Assembly: GCA_022402465.1 (NCBI GenBank)
Contig: JAKRSH010000008.1
Location: 1 to 52,698, forward strand
Origin: Leptospiraceae bacterium
GTDB taxonomy: Bacteria; Spirochaetota; Leptospiria; Leptospirales; Leptospiraceae
Reading direction: 5' to 3'
Length of the DNA: 52,698 bases
Part shown: positions 10,902 to 19,138 of the stretch, piece by piece
Numbering within the stretch: position 1 is the first letter of the stretch
Layout: each line of letters starts with the position of its first letter
Translations under genes and position numbers: made by a program
Notes under the pieces: generated by a model
The model's input: the letters and a program-made list of their open reading frames with translations, nothing else
What the model was told of the DNA's origin: nothing
The model's database searches: none

Positions 10902-10991
10902 ATGGTAGCTCCTAAAAAGAAAAAAACTGTAAAGAAAAAAGCTGCAAAGAAAAAAGTTGCGAAAAAAAAAGCAGCTAGAAAGAAAAAGTAG
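10902..10991 (+). CDS. small lysine-rich histone-H1-like basic protein (29 aa)
   Basis: A short frame starting MVAPKKKKTVKKKAAKKK and ending in RKKK before TAG. About 60 percent of its residues are lysine and the rest are mainly Ala, Val and Arg. A strong ribosome-binding site (AAGGAGAGGT) sits 7 bases before the ATG, and a clean terminator follows, so the locus looks like a complete small transcription unit. The composition resembles the lysine/alanine tails of histone H1 and of chlamydial Hc1/Hc2 proteins, so binding to DNA or RNA is a reasonable guess. No homologue can be confirmed without a search. Tandem KKKxA/KKKxxA units suggest growth by short repeat expansion. Confidence 0.7.
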   Translation: MVAPKKKKTVKKKAAKKKVAKKKAARKKK

Positions 10992-10993
10992 TT

Positions 10994-11026
10994 AAAGTCT
11001 GAAAAGACTTTGTCTTTCTAAAAGAC
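10994..11026 (+). other. two adjacent small hairpins after the lysine-rich gene
   Basis: AAAGTC (10994-10999) pairs with GACTTT (11006-11011), and GTCTTT (11012-11017) pairs with AAAGAC (11021-11026). The two stems are related in sequence and so can also pair with each other in other ways. They may protect the 3-prime end of the short mRNA or form alternative structures. Confidence 0.45.
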
Positions 11027-11042
11027 AAACTTCATTAAACAG

Positions 11043-11070
11043 CCCGCAGTTTTTGCGGGTTTTTTATTTT
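11043..11070 (+). terminator. rho-independent terminator
   Basis: Stem CCCGCA (11043-11048) with TGCGGG (11054-11059), a five-base loop, then TTTTTTATTTT. It ends the transcript of the lysine-rich small gene and separates it from the convergent gene ending at 11089. Confidence 0.88.
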
Positions 11071-11088
11071 AAAAAGGTCAATTTTACG

Positions 11089-11685
11089 TTAAGCGATTGC
11101 GCGGGCATCATTAGAATGCTGCTTTTTTTCGATTTTTCTGAAAAATACATTCTTCTCGAGATTTTCTTTCTCAATTCCAAGAAAATAAAACTTCTCTCTT
11201 TTCTTATTTAAACCTAAAAAGAAGCCCTTGATTAAGGATTCCATATTATTGCTTGTGATATTTCTAAAAACTTTGCGCTCAGCCTCCCGGTTCCAGGTCT
11301 CTAAGTCTCTAGAATTAGGAAGTTTGGTAATAATTGTCTTAAGATCATATCTTTTTAAGAGAATTTGGGCCAATTCTTGGAATTCTTGCTCAGAAAGCTT
11401 ATCATTTCGATAAAATAACAAAATATAAAGAATAGAATAGTCCAAAACCTTGCCATTGTCTTGGTCTATAACCTTTTGCACACCATCAAGTACTAGATAA
11501 TCCAAGTTTTTAGATTTCAACCAGTTCTTCATATCTTCATGTCGTTTGAGATTTACATCCAAAGAAAATTTCTTTTGGAATACAGTTGATAGAATAAAGC
11601 CAGATGAATCTTCCATACTGTTCATAATTCTATCAAGATTGAACTCTTCAAAGTCCATGTTGTTGTATTTATTGTATTTCTTCAT
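11089..11685 (-). CDS. hypothetical protein
   Basis: I do not recognise this protein. The chosen start is ATG at 11685 with GGA about 7 bases upstream (198 residues, beginning MKKYNKYNNMDFEEF). The frame also extends to a TTG at 11727, which has no visible ribosome-binding site and would give 212 residues. It is charged, without signal peptide or membrane segment, so probably cytoplasmic. The middle part (SILYILLFYRNDKLSEQEFQELAQ across its centre) looks helical. It is convergent with the lysine-rich small gene and separated from it by the terminator. Confidence 0.6.
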   Translation of the reverse strand: MKKYNKYNNMDFEEFNLDRIMNSMEDSSGFILSTVFQKKFSLDVNLKRHEDMKNWLKSKNLDYLVLDGVQKVIDQDNGKVLDYSILYILLFYRNDKLSEQEFQELAQILLKRYDLKTIITKLPNSRDLETWNREAERKVFRNITSNNMESLIKGFFLGLNKKREKFYFLGIEKENLEKNVFFRKIEKKQHSNDARAIA

Positions 11686-11803
11686 AACTAATCCAATTAA
11701 CGGCAAGATGATTCGTTCTAAAGTCAAATTTTCTAGATAATCTTATTATGAATAGGCGGAAAAAAATCTAAAATTACTAATTTTATTGTTTAGAAATAGA
11801 GAA

Positions 11804-12931
11804 TTAAAGTATTGATTCTCTTTCTGGATTATGAATCCAAGAAAGTGATTTGGCATCCAGAATTTCAAAAATTTTCTTAGAGCCTTCGGTCTGGCATACT
11901 AATTTTTCTTCTTCTGTCAAGGGAATCAAGGCAAGAAAGTTTACTTTCTCACCATTTTCTGAAACCAATTCATCAAGATGAAAATTCTGATCTGGTAAAT
12001 GGTATTCTTGGGCTTGAGATAGGTTGCGTAGCAAGCTTGTTGTAAAGTTTAGGTAAAGTTGATCAGGATCTCTCCTATTCATTCCAAGAGTATGTCCATG
12101 ACCGAACCAGTTCCCTGTATTCCACGGAAACTTAATCATCTCTCCTAGAAGATGTTGGACCCATTCTTCGGATCGATCTGAGTGTTCAGGTACTTGAAAA
12201 AATAAAATCAACTCTATTCGTGTAAATTTCTGAAAGTCTTTGTGATACAATTCTATGCTAGGTTGGTTCTGGGCACTCATTCCTATAGTAGAAAATACTT
12301 TGAGATGATTCGTCTTCTCCGATTGAAAGCAAGCGATACCCAATTGTGGGTATTTTCCACCATCTGCTGACCAGTACTTTGTATGTTTGCCAAATTTTGA
12401 TTCTAAAAATTCCATTCTATGTTTTTGGATTTTATTCCAAGAATCAGATGTAGCTCTTAATTCCCAATACTTGCGAGCTTCCATCATTCTATCAAAGATA
12501 ACACCATGTTTTGGATCACCCATAGGACTTGCAGTAATTGCATCTTCTTTGGCAGCTCTCGCATAACCATGAAACTTTTGCATTCCTGACCAAGGTGGAA
12601 GAAAGGCTTCCATGTCATCACCTATGAATAAAAATAATCCATCGCCTTCTTCAAGCCAGATAAAGTGAATCTCTTTGGGATCAAGAGAGGGCATTCCTTC
12701 TGATTGCATCAATTCGGATTGAACTAAAACAGGAGCAAGTCCTAAACCAAAGTCATCAGGGTTTCTTTCTTTGGGTGCAGGGATGTGATTGCGAATCCAA
12801 AGAGATTTGATTCCCCATTCTGGATTGTTCTCGCATTGTAGGTAAAGATAGGTTGTTCTTTCATCTTCTTCTAAGAAAGCAGTGAATGATCCATATGGAT
12901 TCGTCTCTTGGTAAATGATTTTAGAAGACAT
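11804..12931 (-). CDS. suppressor-of-fused (SUFU) domain protein
   Basis: 375 residues. The C-terminal half (about 185-370) matches the SUFU fold pattern, with ELILFFQVPEHSD, then EEWVQHLLGEMIKFPWNTGN and the hallmark WFGHGHTLGM, followed by FLALIPLTEEEKL. The N-terminal 180 residues are less familiar and may be a second, divergent copy of the fold (EIHFIWLEEGDGLFLFIGDD). Bacterial SUFU proteins are often immunity proteins of polymorphic toxin systems; that role is an inference and no toxin is recognisable here. It starts 5 bases after the stop of the 139-residue hypothetical gene, so the two are probably co-transcribed. Confidence 0.75.
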   Translation of the reverse strand: MSSKIIYQETNPYGSFTAFLEEDERTTYLYLQCENNPEWGIKSLWIRNHIPAPKERNPDDFGLGLAPVLVQSELMQSEGMPSLDPKEIHFIWLEEGDGLFLFIGDDMEAFLPPWSGMQKFHGYARAAKEDAITASPMGDPKHGVIFDRMMEARKYWELRATSDSWNKIQKHRMEFLESKFGKHTKYWSADGGKYPQLGIACFQSEKTNHLKVFSTIGMSAQNQPSIELYHKDFQKFTRIELILFFQVPEHSDRSEEWVQHLLGEMIKFPWNTGNWFGHGHTLGMNRRDPDQLYLNFTTSLLRNLSQAQEYHLPDQNFHLDELVSENGEKVNFLALIPLTEEEKLVCQTEGSKKIFEILDAKSLSWIHNPERESIL

Positions 12932-12936
12932 GAAAA

Positions 12937-13356
12937 TTAAGTTGTAAATTTGTGTGGAACGTGTTTCGCTTTAAAACTCGCAAGCAGTCTATGAATTGTG
13001 TCTTCCATACCGTCTTCATGAAAAATTTCAGGATAATAACCAGAAGCATTCAACAATCCAATCAGTTCGTTCTCTCGCCACTTGCGGTAGGTTTTAATGA
13101 CAGAAGTAATTTCTGGACTAATACTTGCTCCAGTTTTTCTACTTTCAATAAAGAGTTGAACGGCTCTTGTCGGAGTCAAAACTAAGTTATTGTACATCTT
13201 GCCTACAGAATTGCAGATGAGGGTATTTCTTCCAGATTTTTTTTGATGAAAATAAAGAAAATAATCCTTTCCAAAGCCTATTTTTGATTTGAAAAAGGCT
13301 AAGTAACTACCCCAGTGTCCCCATATTGCAAAGTTGGTTAGATGATTATTTACCAT
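12937..13356 (-). CDS. hypothetical protein
   Basis: 139 residues, not recognised. It is aromatic-rich at the N-terminus (FAIWGHWGSYLAFFKSK) and basic overall, with no signal peptide. The ATG at 13356 has no obvious ribosome-binding site, so the true start is uncertain. It directly precedes the SUFU-domain gene. If that gene encodes an immunity protein this could be its partner, but no toxin motif is visible and I would not claim one. Confidence 0.55.
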   Translation of the reverse strand: MVNNHLTNFAIWGHWGSYLAFFKSKIGFGKDYFLYFHQKKSGRNTLICNSVGKMYNNLVLTPTRAVQLFIESRKTGASISPEITSVIKTYRKWRENELIGLLNASGYYPEIFHEDGMEDTIHRLLASFKAKHVPHKFTT

Positions 13357-13729
13357 GCGCTAAATTACGTGGCATTAGTGGGATATTCCTTATTTCAGAA
13401 ATTTTGGATTGTATAGCCGCAAATTCTTTCTTTTAAATCAGTGCCACTGAGAAAGAAAATAAAAAGAAGATCTCTTGTTCAATAAATTAGCATTCTACTT
13501 CCCGGTCTTATGCATCTTCTCGGCAAGTTCATATTCCTCACGAAAAGGCAATTGTAACTTATCTACCATTTCTGGAATTGCTAATTTCCAGCTTATTCCT
13601 TTTGAAGCTTTTGAAATTGCACTAGAAGATTGAATCCAAGAAGCACTTAATTTTAAAAAATTAATCAATATAAAATATGAAATTTAATTTTCCTTTGAAT
13701 CTTAAATCAAAGAAAAGAATATAACTTAC
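13357..13729. other. gene-poor stretch holding one coding remnant
   Basis: About 370 bases without an intact gene. The only coding-like signal is the remnant on the minus strand at 13495-13668, listed separately. The rest is AT-rich with no terminator or promoter I could support. Confidence 0.5.
13495..13668 (-). pseudogene. 57-residue coding remnant
   Basis: A minus-strand frame with protein-like composition whose end reads LQLPFREEYELAEKMHKTGK followed by TAG. An in-frame TAA lies just upstream, and the only candidate start is a TTG at 13668 without a ribosome-binding site. It looks like the C-terminal end of a decayed gene, but the parent family was not recognised. It could also be a real small gene or chance. 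Confidence 0.35.
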
Positions 13730-14347
13730 CTATTCACCAATTATGGAAATTTCCAGAGTAGAGTAATCAATGGAAATAATAAAATTTAACAAGCTTGTAT
13801 TCTTAGAATTTGTATAATAGTGGTGTTCTCCTCGGAAAAAGAACCATTTTTCATTTCCTTTATCCTCCTCTCTAATAAATTCCAATTCAGAATCGGTATG
13901 TATAAACGTCTGTATGATCTGTGAGCGAATTAAAAAGGGAAGTATGAATTCAGCTTGCAAGACTTTTGGATTCTTAGCTTTTCCAATAATACCTCTCTCT
14001 AATTTGTTTAACTTTGTTGCATCGATACGATTTAAATCAGAAAAATATTCATTGTCCACAATTACTTTTCTTTCTTTGTTACTTATAAAAAGGATTGGTC
14101 TATTTTCGAATAACAATTCTTTAAATTCAATGATTTCTATAAAATCACTATTAGGTTTAGCAGATTGCACTATCCTAGATTTTTCTTCTTCTTCCCAAGT
14201 GTTAGTGAATCCCGTCCATGGGCTTTCTGATCGATGGGAAATTATTTTCCAGGATTTCATAGGAGGAGAGTTCTTAGCATTATACGTATGGCAAGAAAGT
14301 AGCATAGCAATAATTGTGAGGAAAGATAAAATTTTAAACATGTTCAT
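13730..14347 (-). CDS. hypothetical lipoprotein
   Basis: The frame extends upstream to 14416, but the most likely start is ATG at 14347, which puts the lipoprotein signal MNMFKILSFLTIIAMLLSC right at the N-terminus (205 residues). The lipidated Cys is followed by HTYNAKNS. The rest is a soluble, charged domain rich in beta-type strands with no recognised family. It would be anchored in a membrane by its lipid. No operon partner is evident. Confidence 0.65.
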   Translation of the reverse strand: MNMFKILSFLTIIAMLLSCHTYNAKNSPPMKSWKIISHRSESPWTGFTNTWEEEEKSRIVQSAKPNSDFIEIIEFKELLFENRPILFISNKERKVIVDNEYFSDLNRIDATKLNKLERGIIGKAKNPKVLQAEFILPFLIRSQIIQTFIHTDSELEFIREEDKGNEKWFFFRGEHHYYTNSKNTSLLNFIISIDYSTLEISIIGE

Positions 14348-14585
14348 AGATTCCGATTTTAAGGTTCTTTTAGAATAGTTAAGTTGCATCCTAGATACTA
14401 ACCTCCTATCCATCAACTAAGAAGTAAAGTCGTTCAGAATGAATCAAAAAATTAGCAACAATCCACTTTTCTTAGCTTGAATTGAAAATTTACATAAGAA
14501 AATACTTTTACAATTGATGAAAAGTATTTTCTTTATTAGGAAAGTCAATATAAATTTCAGCCTTATATTTAAATATCGTAAACTA

Positions 14586-15854
14586 TTACGGACCAGTTAC
14601 ACAACGAGCAGGACTTGAAGTGTTTTTAAAAACAGATCCTATAGAATTAACTATTTCAAAAGCATTCGTAGTAGGTGCACTTGAGACCGAAGTTGAAGTC
14701 CAATAAGCGCTAGATGGTGTACCAGGAAAGGAAGTTAGATTTATGCCGCTATTCTTAGGACCAGCCAAAGAGGATAATTCATTTGCATTTGGGATTCGCC
14801 AGGATTTGCCAGCTAACGTAAGATTGTTACAGTATGTTATTGCATTTGGCCAGGTGTAATTTGTCACTGAACCTATTTCACAATTCGAACCACTGGTAGA
14901 TGAAGTACATTTTTGCCATGTAAGCCCTGTTGAATTATCTGTTATTGTACCATCATTATTATCAACGTAGTGATCAGATTCTGACTTTTGATTTCCTGAA
15001 ACGCATCTAATCGCATTACTTCCAGATTTTGATAAAGCAAAACTTTCCCCATTTGAAAAGTTTGCAGTAAATGCGTTTGCGCCGCTTTCAGTAATACTCC
15101 AATAGGCACCTGAAATAGTTTGAGGAAATATAGTTGTATTAATGCTTGGATTGCTTGCTCCAAAATTAATTAATGTTCTGAGTTCATTGATGTTAGGTAA
15201 GCGCCAAGTTTTACCTGCCAGAGCAAGGTTAGTACACTGAGTTGGAGCATTCGCAAAGTTTACATAAGTCGTAGAACCACTTCCACAAGTAGAACCTGAA
15301 AGCCCGACATTACACTTGGACCAAATTAGGCCTGTGGAATTATCGGTTACAGTGCCATCAACATTGTCGGTATAACTTTTTGCGACACCTTTCGCGACAT
15401 GAGTTTGGTCATCACCTGCAAGATAGCTGGTGGCTTGTCCAGTTTGCAGTGGCGGGTAGGAAAAAATACCGCTAAGAATCGAACTGTTTGTTTCCCCCGA
15501 TTTTATCGCTATAGCTTTAATAACACCTGCTACTTGGTAAATGGGAAGGGCAGTTGTGAAAAGCGTAGAATCTGAACTAGGATCAGTGCCATCAGTTGTA
15601 TAATAAACCGAAGCTCCAGAAGTTTCTGTTGATATAGAAATATTTTGAGCAGTCAAATATTTTCCAGGTGATATACTAAATGTGGGTGTTGCGGTGGTAT
15701 TGGAAGGTGAAGCAGAGGATGCAATTGCCAATAGTAAAATGGGTAAATTATTGTTCTCACTTTTATTATTTCCGCAAGCGTTAATAAAAATTTGTAAGAG
15801 TAAGATTATCAATATTTTATTTATTAAAATATTAATTTGTGAATTAAATTTCAT
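14586..15854 (-). CDS. lipoprotein with chitobiase-like C-terminal-type domain and two DUF1566 (Lcl-type) domains
   Basis: 422 residues with a good ribosome-binding site (GGAG 9 bases before ATG). The lipoprotein signal ends IFINACGNN. Residues about 55-130 look like the CHB_HEX_C / Fn3-like module (SISTETSGASVYYTTDGTDP). Two DUF1566 domains follow at about 165-285 and 295-420. Each contains DGT(V/I)TDNSTGL(I/T)W, a WR(L/I)PN-x-NEL core and the ending (R)CV. DUF1566 domains resemble C-type-lectin-like sugar-binding folds and are common in Leptospira surface lipoproteins, so adhesion is a reasonable inference. The two copies are clearly an internal duplication. Confidence 0.85.
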   Translation of the reverse strand: MKFNSQINILINKILIILLLQIFINACGNNKSENNNLPILLLAIASSASPSNTTATPTFSISPGKYLTAQNISISTETSGASVYYTTDGTDPSSDSTLFTTALPIYQVAGVIKAIAIKSGETNSSILSGIFSYPPLQTGQATSYLAGDDQTHVAKGVAKSYTDNVDGTVTDNSTGLIWSKCNVGLSGSTCGSGSTTYVNFANAPTQCTNLALAGKTWRLPNINELRTLINFGASNPSINTTIFPQTISGAYWSITESGANAFTANFSNGESFALSKSGSNAIRCVSGNQKSESDHYVDNNDGTITDNSTGLTWQKCTSSTSGSNCEIGSVTNYTWPNAITYCNNLTLAGKSWRIPNANELSSLAGPKNSGINLTSFPGTPSSAYWTSTSVSSAPTTNAFEIVNSIGSVFKNTSSPARCVTGP

Positions 15855-16133
15855 TTGTATTTCTCCAAATAGATTTAATTTAATTCACAATTCAAAAACT
15901 ACATTTTCTAGAATAAATTTGAAATCTTATATATAGAAAATTAAATTAAACAAGATTATCTTTAAAAGTTTAGGATAAGTCCTAGTCTTTTAAAATTAGA
16001 TTACCTTGATCTTAATTCTTCTTTTGTGATCCACTCAATAAGAAATGTTTTGATGTAAGTTATTGCCAAATGAGTTATTTAGCTCAACCTAATTAAAATA
16101 CATCTATTGAAATTAAATGGATTGTAATTTTAT
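15855..16133. other. AT-rich intergenic spacer
   Basis: Nearly 280 bases upstream of the DUF1566 lipoprotein gene and downstream of the thioredoxin-like gene. No conserved frame was found. It probably carries the promoter for the lipoprotein gene, but no hexamers stand out enough to assign. Confidence 0.3.
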
Positions 16134-16601
16134 TCACTCAATAAATTTCTTTAAGTAATTCTCTATTGATTCGTCATTCATATTACTAGCATTAGAAAAT
16201 TCTCCAGCATTAGTGCTTGCTAGAATTTTATCATTTTGAGAAGGGTCTATGATAACCAAAGAGGGAATTCCCTTTTCTTGGGGACTTCCAAAGTTTTGCG
16301 CAAACTCTAAATTTTTATCAAATTGTCCAACATCAATATTTAACACTACAAAATTAGAATTTATAAGAGAGTTTATATTTGGGTGATTCACGAAACGATC
16401 TTTCAAGGAACGGCAATCCTTGCACCAATCAGCTCCAAAAACCAAAATTAGTTTCAAATTCTTTTCACGTGCATAATTTAGTGTTTCAAAATAGATTTCT
16501 TTTGTTTTGGGATCTTCTTCCATTTTCTTGCAGGAGGGAAAAAGTATAAAGAAGACTAAGAAAAAATATGATAAGGTAATTCTAAGTTTATGAAAGGTCA
16601 T
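16134..16601 (-). CDS. thioredoxin-like lipoprotein
   Basis: 155 residues. The lipoprotein signal ends FILFPSC, followed by a thioredoxin fold of the Thioredoxin_7 type. The active-site motif is FGADWCKDC with redox-active cysteines at about 60 and 63, and the cis-proline region reads KGIPSLVIIDP. It probably reduces or isomerises disulfides of exported proteins on the periplasmic side. The CKDC dipeptide is typical of DsbD-gamma or SoxW-like proteins rather than classical CGPC thioredoxin. Confidence 0.85.
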   Translation of the reverse strand: MTFHKLRITLSYFFLVFFILFPSCKKMEEDPKTKEIYFETLNYAREKNLKLILVFGADWCKDCRSLKDRFVNHPNINSLINSNFVVLNIDVGQFDKNLEFAQNFGSPQEKGIPSLVIIDPSQNDKILASTNAGEFSNASNMNDESIENYLKKFIE

Positions 16602-16713
16602 AATTTATATTGAATTAAAATGATTCATTAAAATACAACTTTTATCCATAGAATTTCTATAGAAGTTTCAATTTCTATCTGAAAATTTCGTTTGACTCTA
16701 GTGTCATAAAAAT

Positions 16714-17106
16714 TTGAAGATTACGAGAGTGTTCCTTTTCAAAAGATTGAGATTTCTAATTTTTTTAATATTGATTTTAGTTCAATTTGAATGTGCCTTC
16801 ATGCGAAGTTCTAATAGAGTACTAACGAATCAATTAGATGAATTCGTTCAGCCAAAAGAAACCTACCAAGAAGTCTTACTCTCTCCCATATTCATTCCAA
16901 TTGGAACAATTTCTCTATTAACCGATGCCTTAATTCTTCATCCCATTTCAGTAATTCCAAAATCATTGAGTAAGACTTATGAAATTATTTGGTTTAAACC
17001 CCAAGGTGGAGTGATTAGACAAAGTTTTTTGTTTCTACCTAAAATAGTACTAACCCCTATAACTCTCATTGTTACATGGTTAGGTTATTCCATTTTCGAT
17101 ATATGA
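16714..17106 (+). CDS. small lipoprotein, paralogue of the next gene
   Basis: Up to 130 residues from a TTG at 16714; a GTG at 16729 or later TTG codons are alternative starts and none has a strong ribosome-binding site. The N-terminus is a basic, hydrophobic signal ending LVQFECAF, so the Cys may be lipidated. The core motif SPIFIPIGTISLLTDALILH and then PISVIPKS is shared with the following gene. It has some likeness to YceK/YidQ-type lipoproteins, which is weak. Its stop overlaps the next start as ATGA. Confidence 0.65.
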   Translation: MKITRVFLFKRLRFLIFLILILVQFECAFMRSSNRVLTNQLDEFVQPKETYQEVLLSPIFIPIGTISLLTDALILHPISVIPKSLSKTYEIIWFKPQGGVIRQSFLFLPKIVLTPITLIVTWLGYSIFDI

Positions 17107-18020
17107 TCTTTTTATATAAATATTTAAACTTCCATTGGATTATTAGATGCCTTGCTGTAGTATTTTTACTTATTAATCTTACGAATTGTGCAATCTTTCA
17201 AAGAAAGAATTTAATTCTTGTAAATGCTGTAGAAGAGAATTTAGTTCCTGAAAATGATTCTGCCAAAATTTGGGCAAGTCCATTTTACATTCCAGTTGGT
17301 ATTCTAGCTGGTGCCTTGGATGTATTTGTAGTTCATCCAATTTCTGTTATACCCAAGGCGGCAAATGACACCTTGAATGCTCTATGGACAGATAGAAATA
17401 ACCTACCTTATGTTACGCGAATGGGTCTTATTCCTTTTTCTGTATTACTTTCCGGACCTATGTTCACACTTTCCTGGTCTTATCATTGGCTATTTGAAGA
17501 TTCTACGGAAGAATCGAATAGAATTAGACCTAACAAAATATTAACTACAGAGGAATGGATTTCCAAATTAGAAATAGCAATAGAATCTAATTCAAATGAA
17601 GAAATCGGAGATCTACTAAATCTATGTGAACCAAATTCTAAAACGGATAAGCAGATTAAATTACTGATAAAGGTTTATCAGAAATATAAATCTAATTCTA
17701 GATTAAATCTTTCAAGTATGGCTCTATATTGCTTACTTTCTAAAGGATATTATAATGCTACAATAGAAGATTTTGTTGTTCAAATTTTTCTAGAAGACCA
17801 CTCTTTGGATATTATTTTTAATCATAGAAACAATTTGGTTGCATACTTTATACAAAATCGATCTAAGAAAGGAAGCAAGGCCTTGCTTGAGATGCTTTCA
17901 GATGAAAGTTTACATTATAGATGGATTCCTTTTATAATCGATAATTTATTTATTTTTGGTTATAAAGAAGAAAAAGATGAAATTATTAATAGAGTTTTAA
18001 AAAAGAAATACAACATCTGA
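17103..18020 (+). CDS. lipoprotein with YceK-like core and long C-terminal extension
   Basis: 305 residues from ATG at 17103, which overlaps the previous stop (ATGA) and so is preferred over ATG at 17076. The signal ends INLTNCAIF. The core SPFYIPVGILAGALDVFVVH then PISVIPKA repeats that of the upstream gene, so the pair arose by tandem duplication. A second hydrophobic segment (LIPFSVLLSGPMFTLSWSYH) follows, then about 160 soluble residues absent from the shorter paralogue and possibly helical-repeat in nature. Function unknown. Confidence 0.75.
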   Translation: MIFLYKYLNFHWIIRCLAVVFLLINLTNCAIFQRKNLILVNAVEENLVPENDSAKIWASPFYIPVGILAGALDVFVVHPISVIPKAANDTLNALWTDRNNLPYVTRMGLIPFSVLLSGPMFTLSWSYHWLFEDSTEESNRIRPNKILTTEEWISKLEIAIESNSNEEIGDLLNLCEPNSKTDKQIKLLIKVYQKYKSNSRLNLSSMALYCLLSKGYYNATIEDFVVQIFLEDHSLDIIFNHRNNLVAYFIQNRSKKGSKALLEMLSDESLHYRWIPFIIDNLFIFGYKEEKDEIINRVLKKKYNI

Positions 18021-18045
18021 AAATAAGAGATAAATTTAAACTAGA

Positions 18046-19086
18046 ATGAAAAAACTATCATCCATAATTGACTCAATCATTTTTTTATTACATTTGCAAA
18101 CGAAAGAATCAGACTTAGAAAATACAGAAGCAATTTTAATTCCAATAAAAAATGGTAAATTAAAAGCTGATGTCTACTATCCAACCAAGAAGATATACAA
18201 AGGGACTATTCTATCTATCAATGGACTTGCTCCTAAAGGAAATCGTGATCCTAGGATCATCAAAGTAAATCAATCCTTACAAAAAGCAGGTTATGTAGTA
18301 GTATGCCCATTTTATGAAGAAATCTGTAAATATAAAATATCATTAAACAATATACAAGATATTAAAGATAGTATTAGTTATGTTGCAGCTCAGAAGAAAT
18401 TATCTCCAACTCATAAAGTATCAATTCTTTCCCCTTCTTTTTCAGGAGCACTTAGTTTAATAGCTGCATCAGATGAAAAAGTTGCAAAGTTCATAAGTAC
18501 AATTTGTACCATAGGTGCATATGGTAATGTAGAAACAATTCTAGAAAATCTTTTTTCTATCCAAGAGTTGGATGAGTATGGGAGGATGATCTTGCTTTAT
18601 AACTTTCTACCTTTATCAATTGGAAATAAACCTAAAATTATTAAGGCATTGTATTATTCTGCCTTAGACAATTATTACAAATACTTTGATCCAAGGCTGG
18701 ATAATCATTTGGCATCGATGTCTCAAAAAGAAAAAGACTTCTTCTTTCAAATAAAGAATGATCCAGATTTTCGGATGAAACATTGGAAGGATATAGTTAA
18801 AAAAGGCGGGGAAAGTAGAGTGCTATTAACTGAACTTTCAGTATTGACTCATATTTCTAAAATCAACTTACCTGTTCTACTTGTCCATGGAAAAAAAGAT
18901 GATGTTGTGCCATCCGAAGAATCTATTTTAGTACATCAGCATTTACAGAAAAGAAATGTAAAATCAAAATTGTGCGTAACGAATTTGATTTCGCATGGAG
19001 ACACGGGAATAGATGCGAAATCATTGATCCAAGTTCCCAAAGTAATTAACTCTTTTGCATTTTTCTTTGAGCATATCAATTCATAA
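18046..19086 (+). CDS. alpha/beta-hydrolase family protein
   Basis: 346 residues. The fold is suggested by GTILSINGLAPKGNRDPR (oxyanion region), a nucleophile-elbow-like ILSPSFSGALSL, an acid residue in LLVHGKKDDVVPSEES and a final His in ISHGDTG. The elbow has Ser in place of the usual first and last Gly of GxSxG, so activity should not be assumed. No signal peptide is clear, although the N-terminus has a short hydrophobic stretch. It follows the lipoprotein pair by 25 bases and may share their transcript. Confidence 0.7.
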   Translation: MKKLSSIIDSIIFLLHLQTKESDLENTEAILIPIKNGKLKADVYYPTKKIYKGTILSINGLAPKGNRDPRIIKVNQSLQKAGYVVVCPFYEEICKYKISLNNIQDIKDSISYVAAQKKLSPTHKVSILSPSFSGALSLIAASDEKVAKFISTICTIGAYGNVETILENLFSIQELDEYGRMILLYNFLPLSIGNKPKIIKALYYSALDNYYKYFDPRLDNHLASMSQKEKDFFFQIKNDPDFRMKHWKDIVKKGGESRVLLTELSVLTHISKINLPVLLVHGKKDDVVPSEESILVHQHLQKRNVKSKLCVTNLISHGDTGIDAKSLIQVPKVINSFAFFFEHINS

Positions 19087-19138
19087 TGTAATTTTTAATG
19101 TCTATCCAGTTTAAAAGCATAAATTTCTAATTGTCTAT

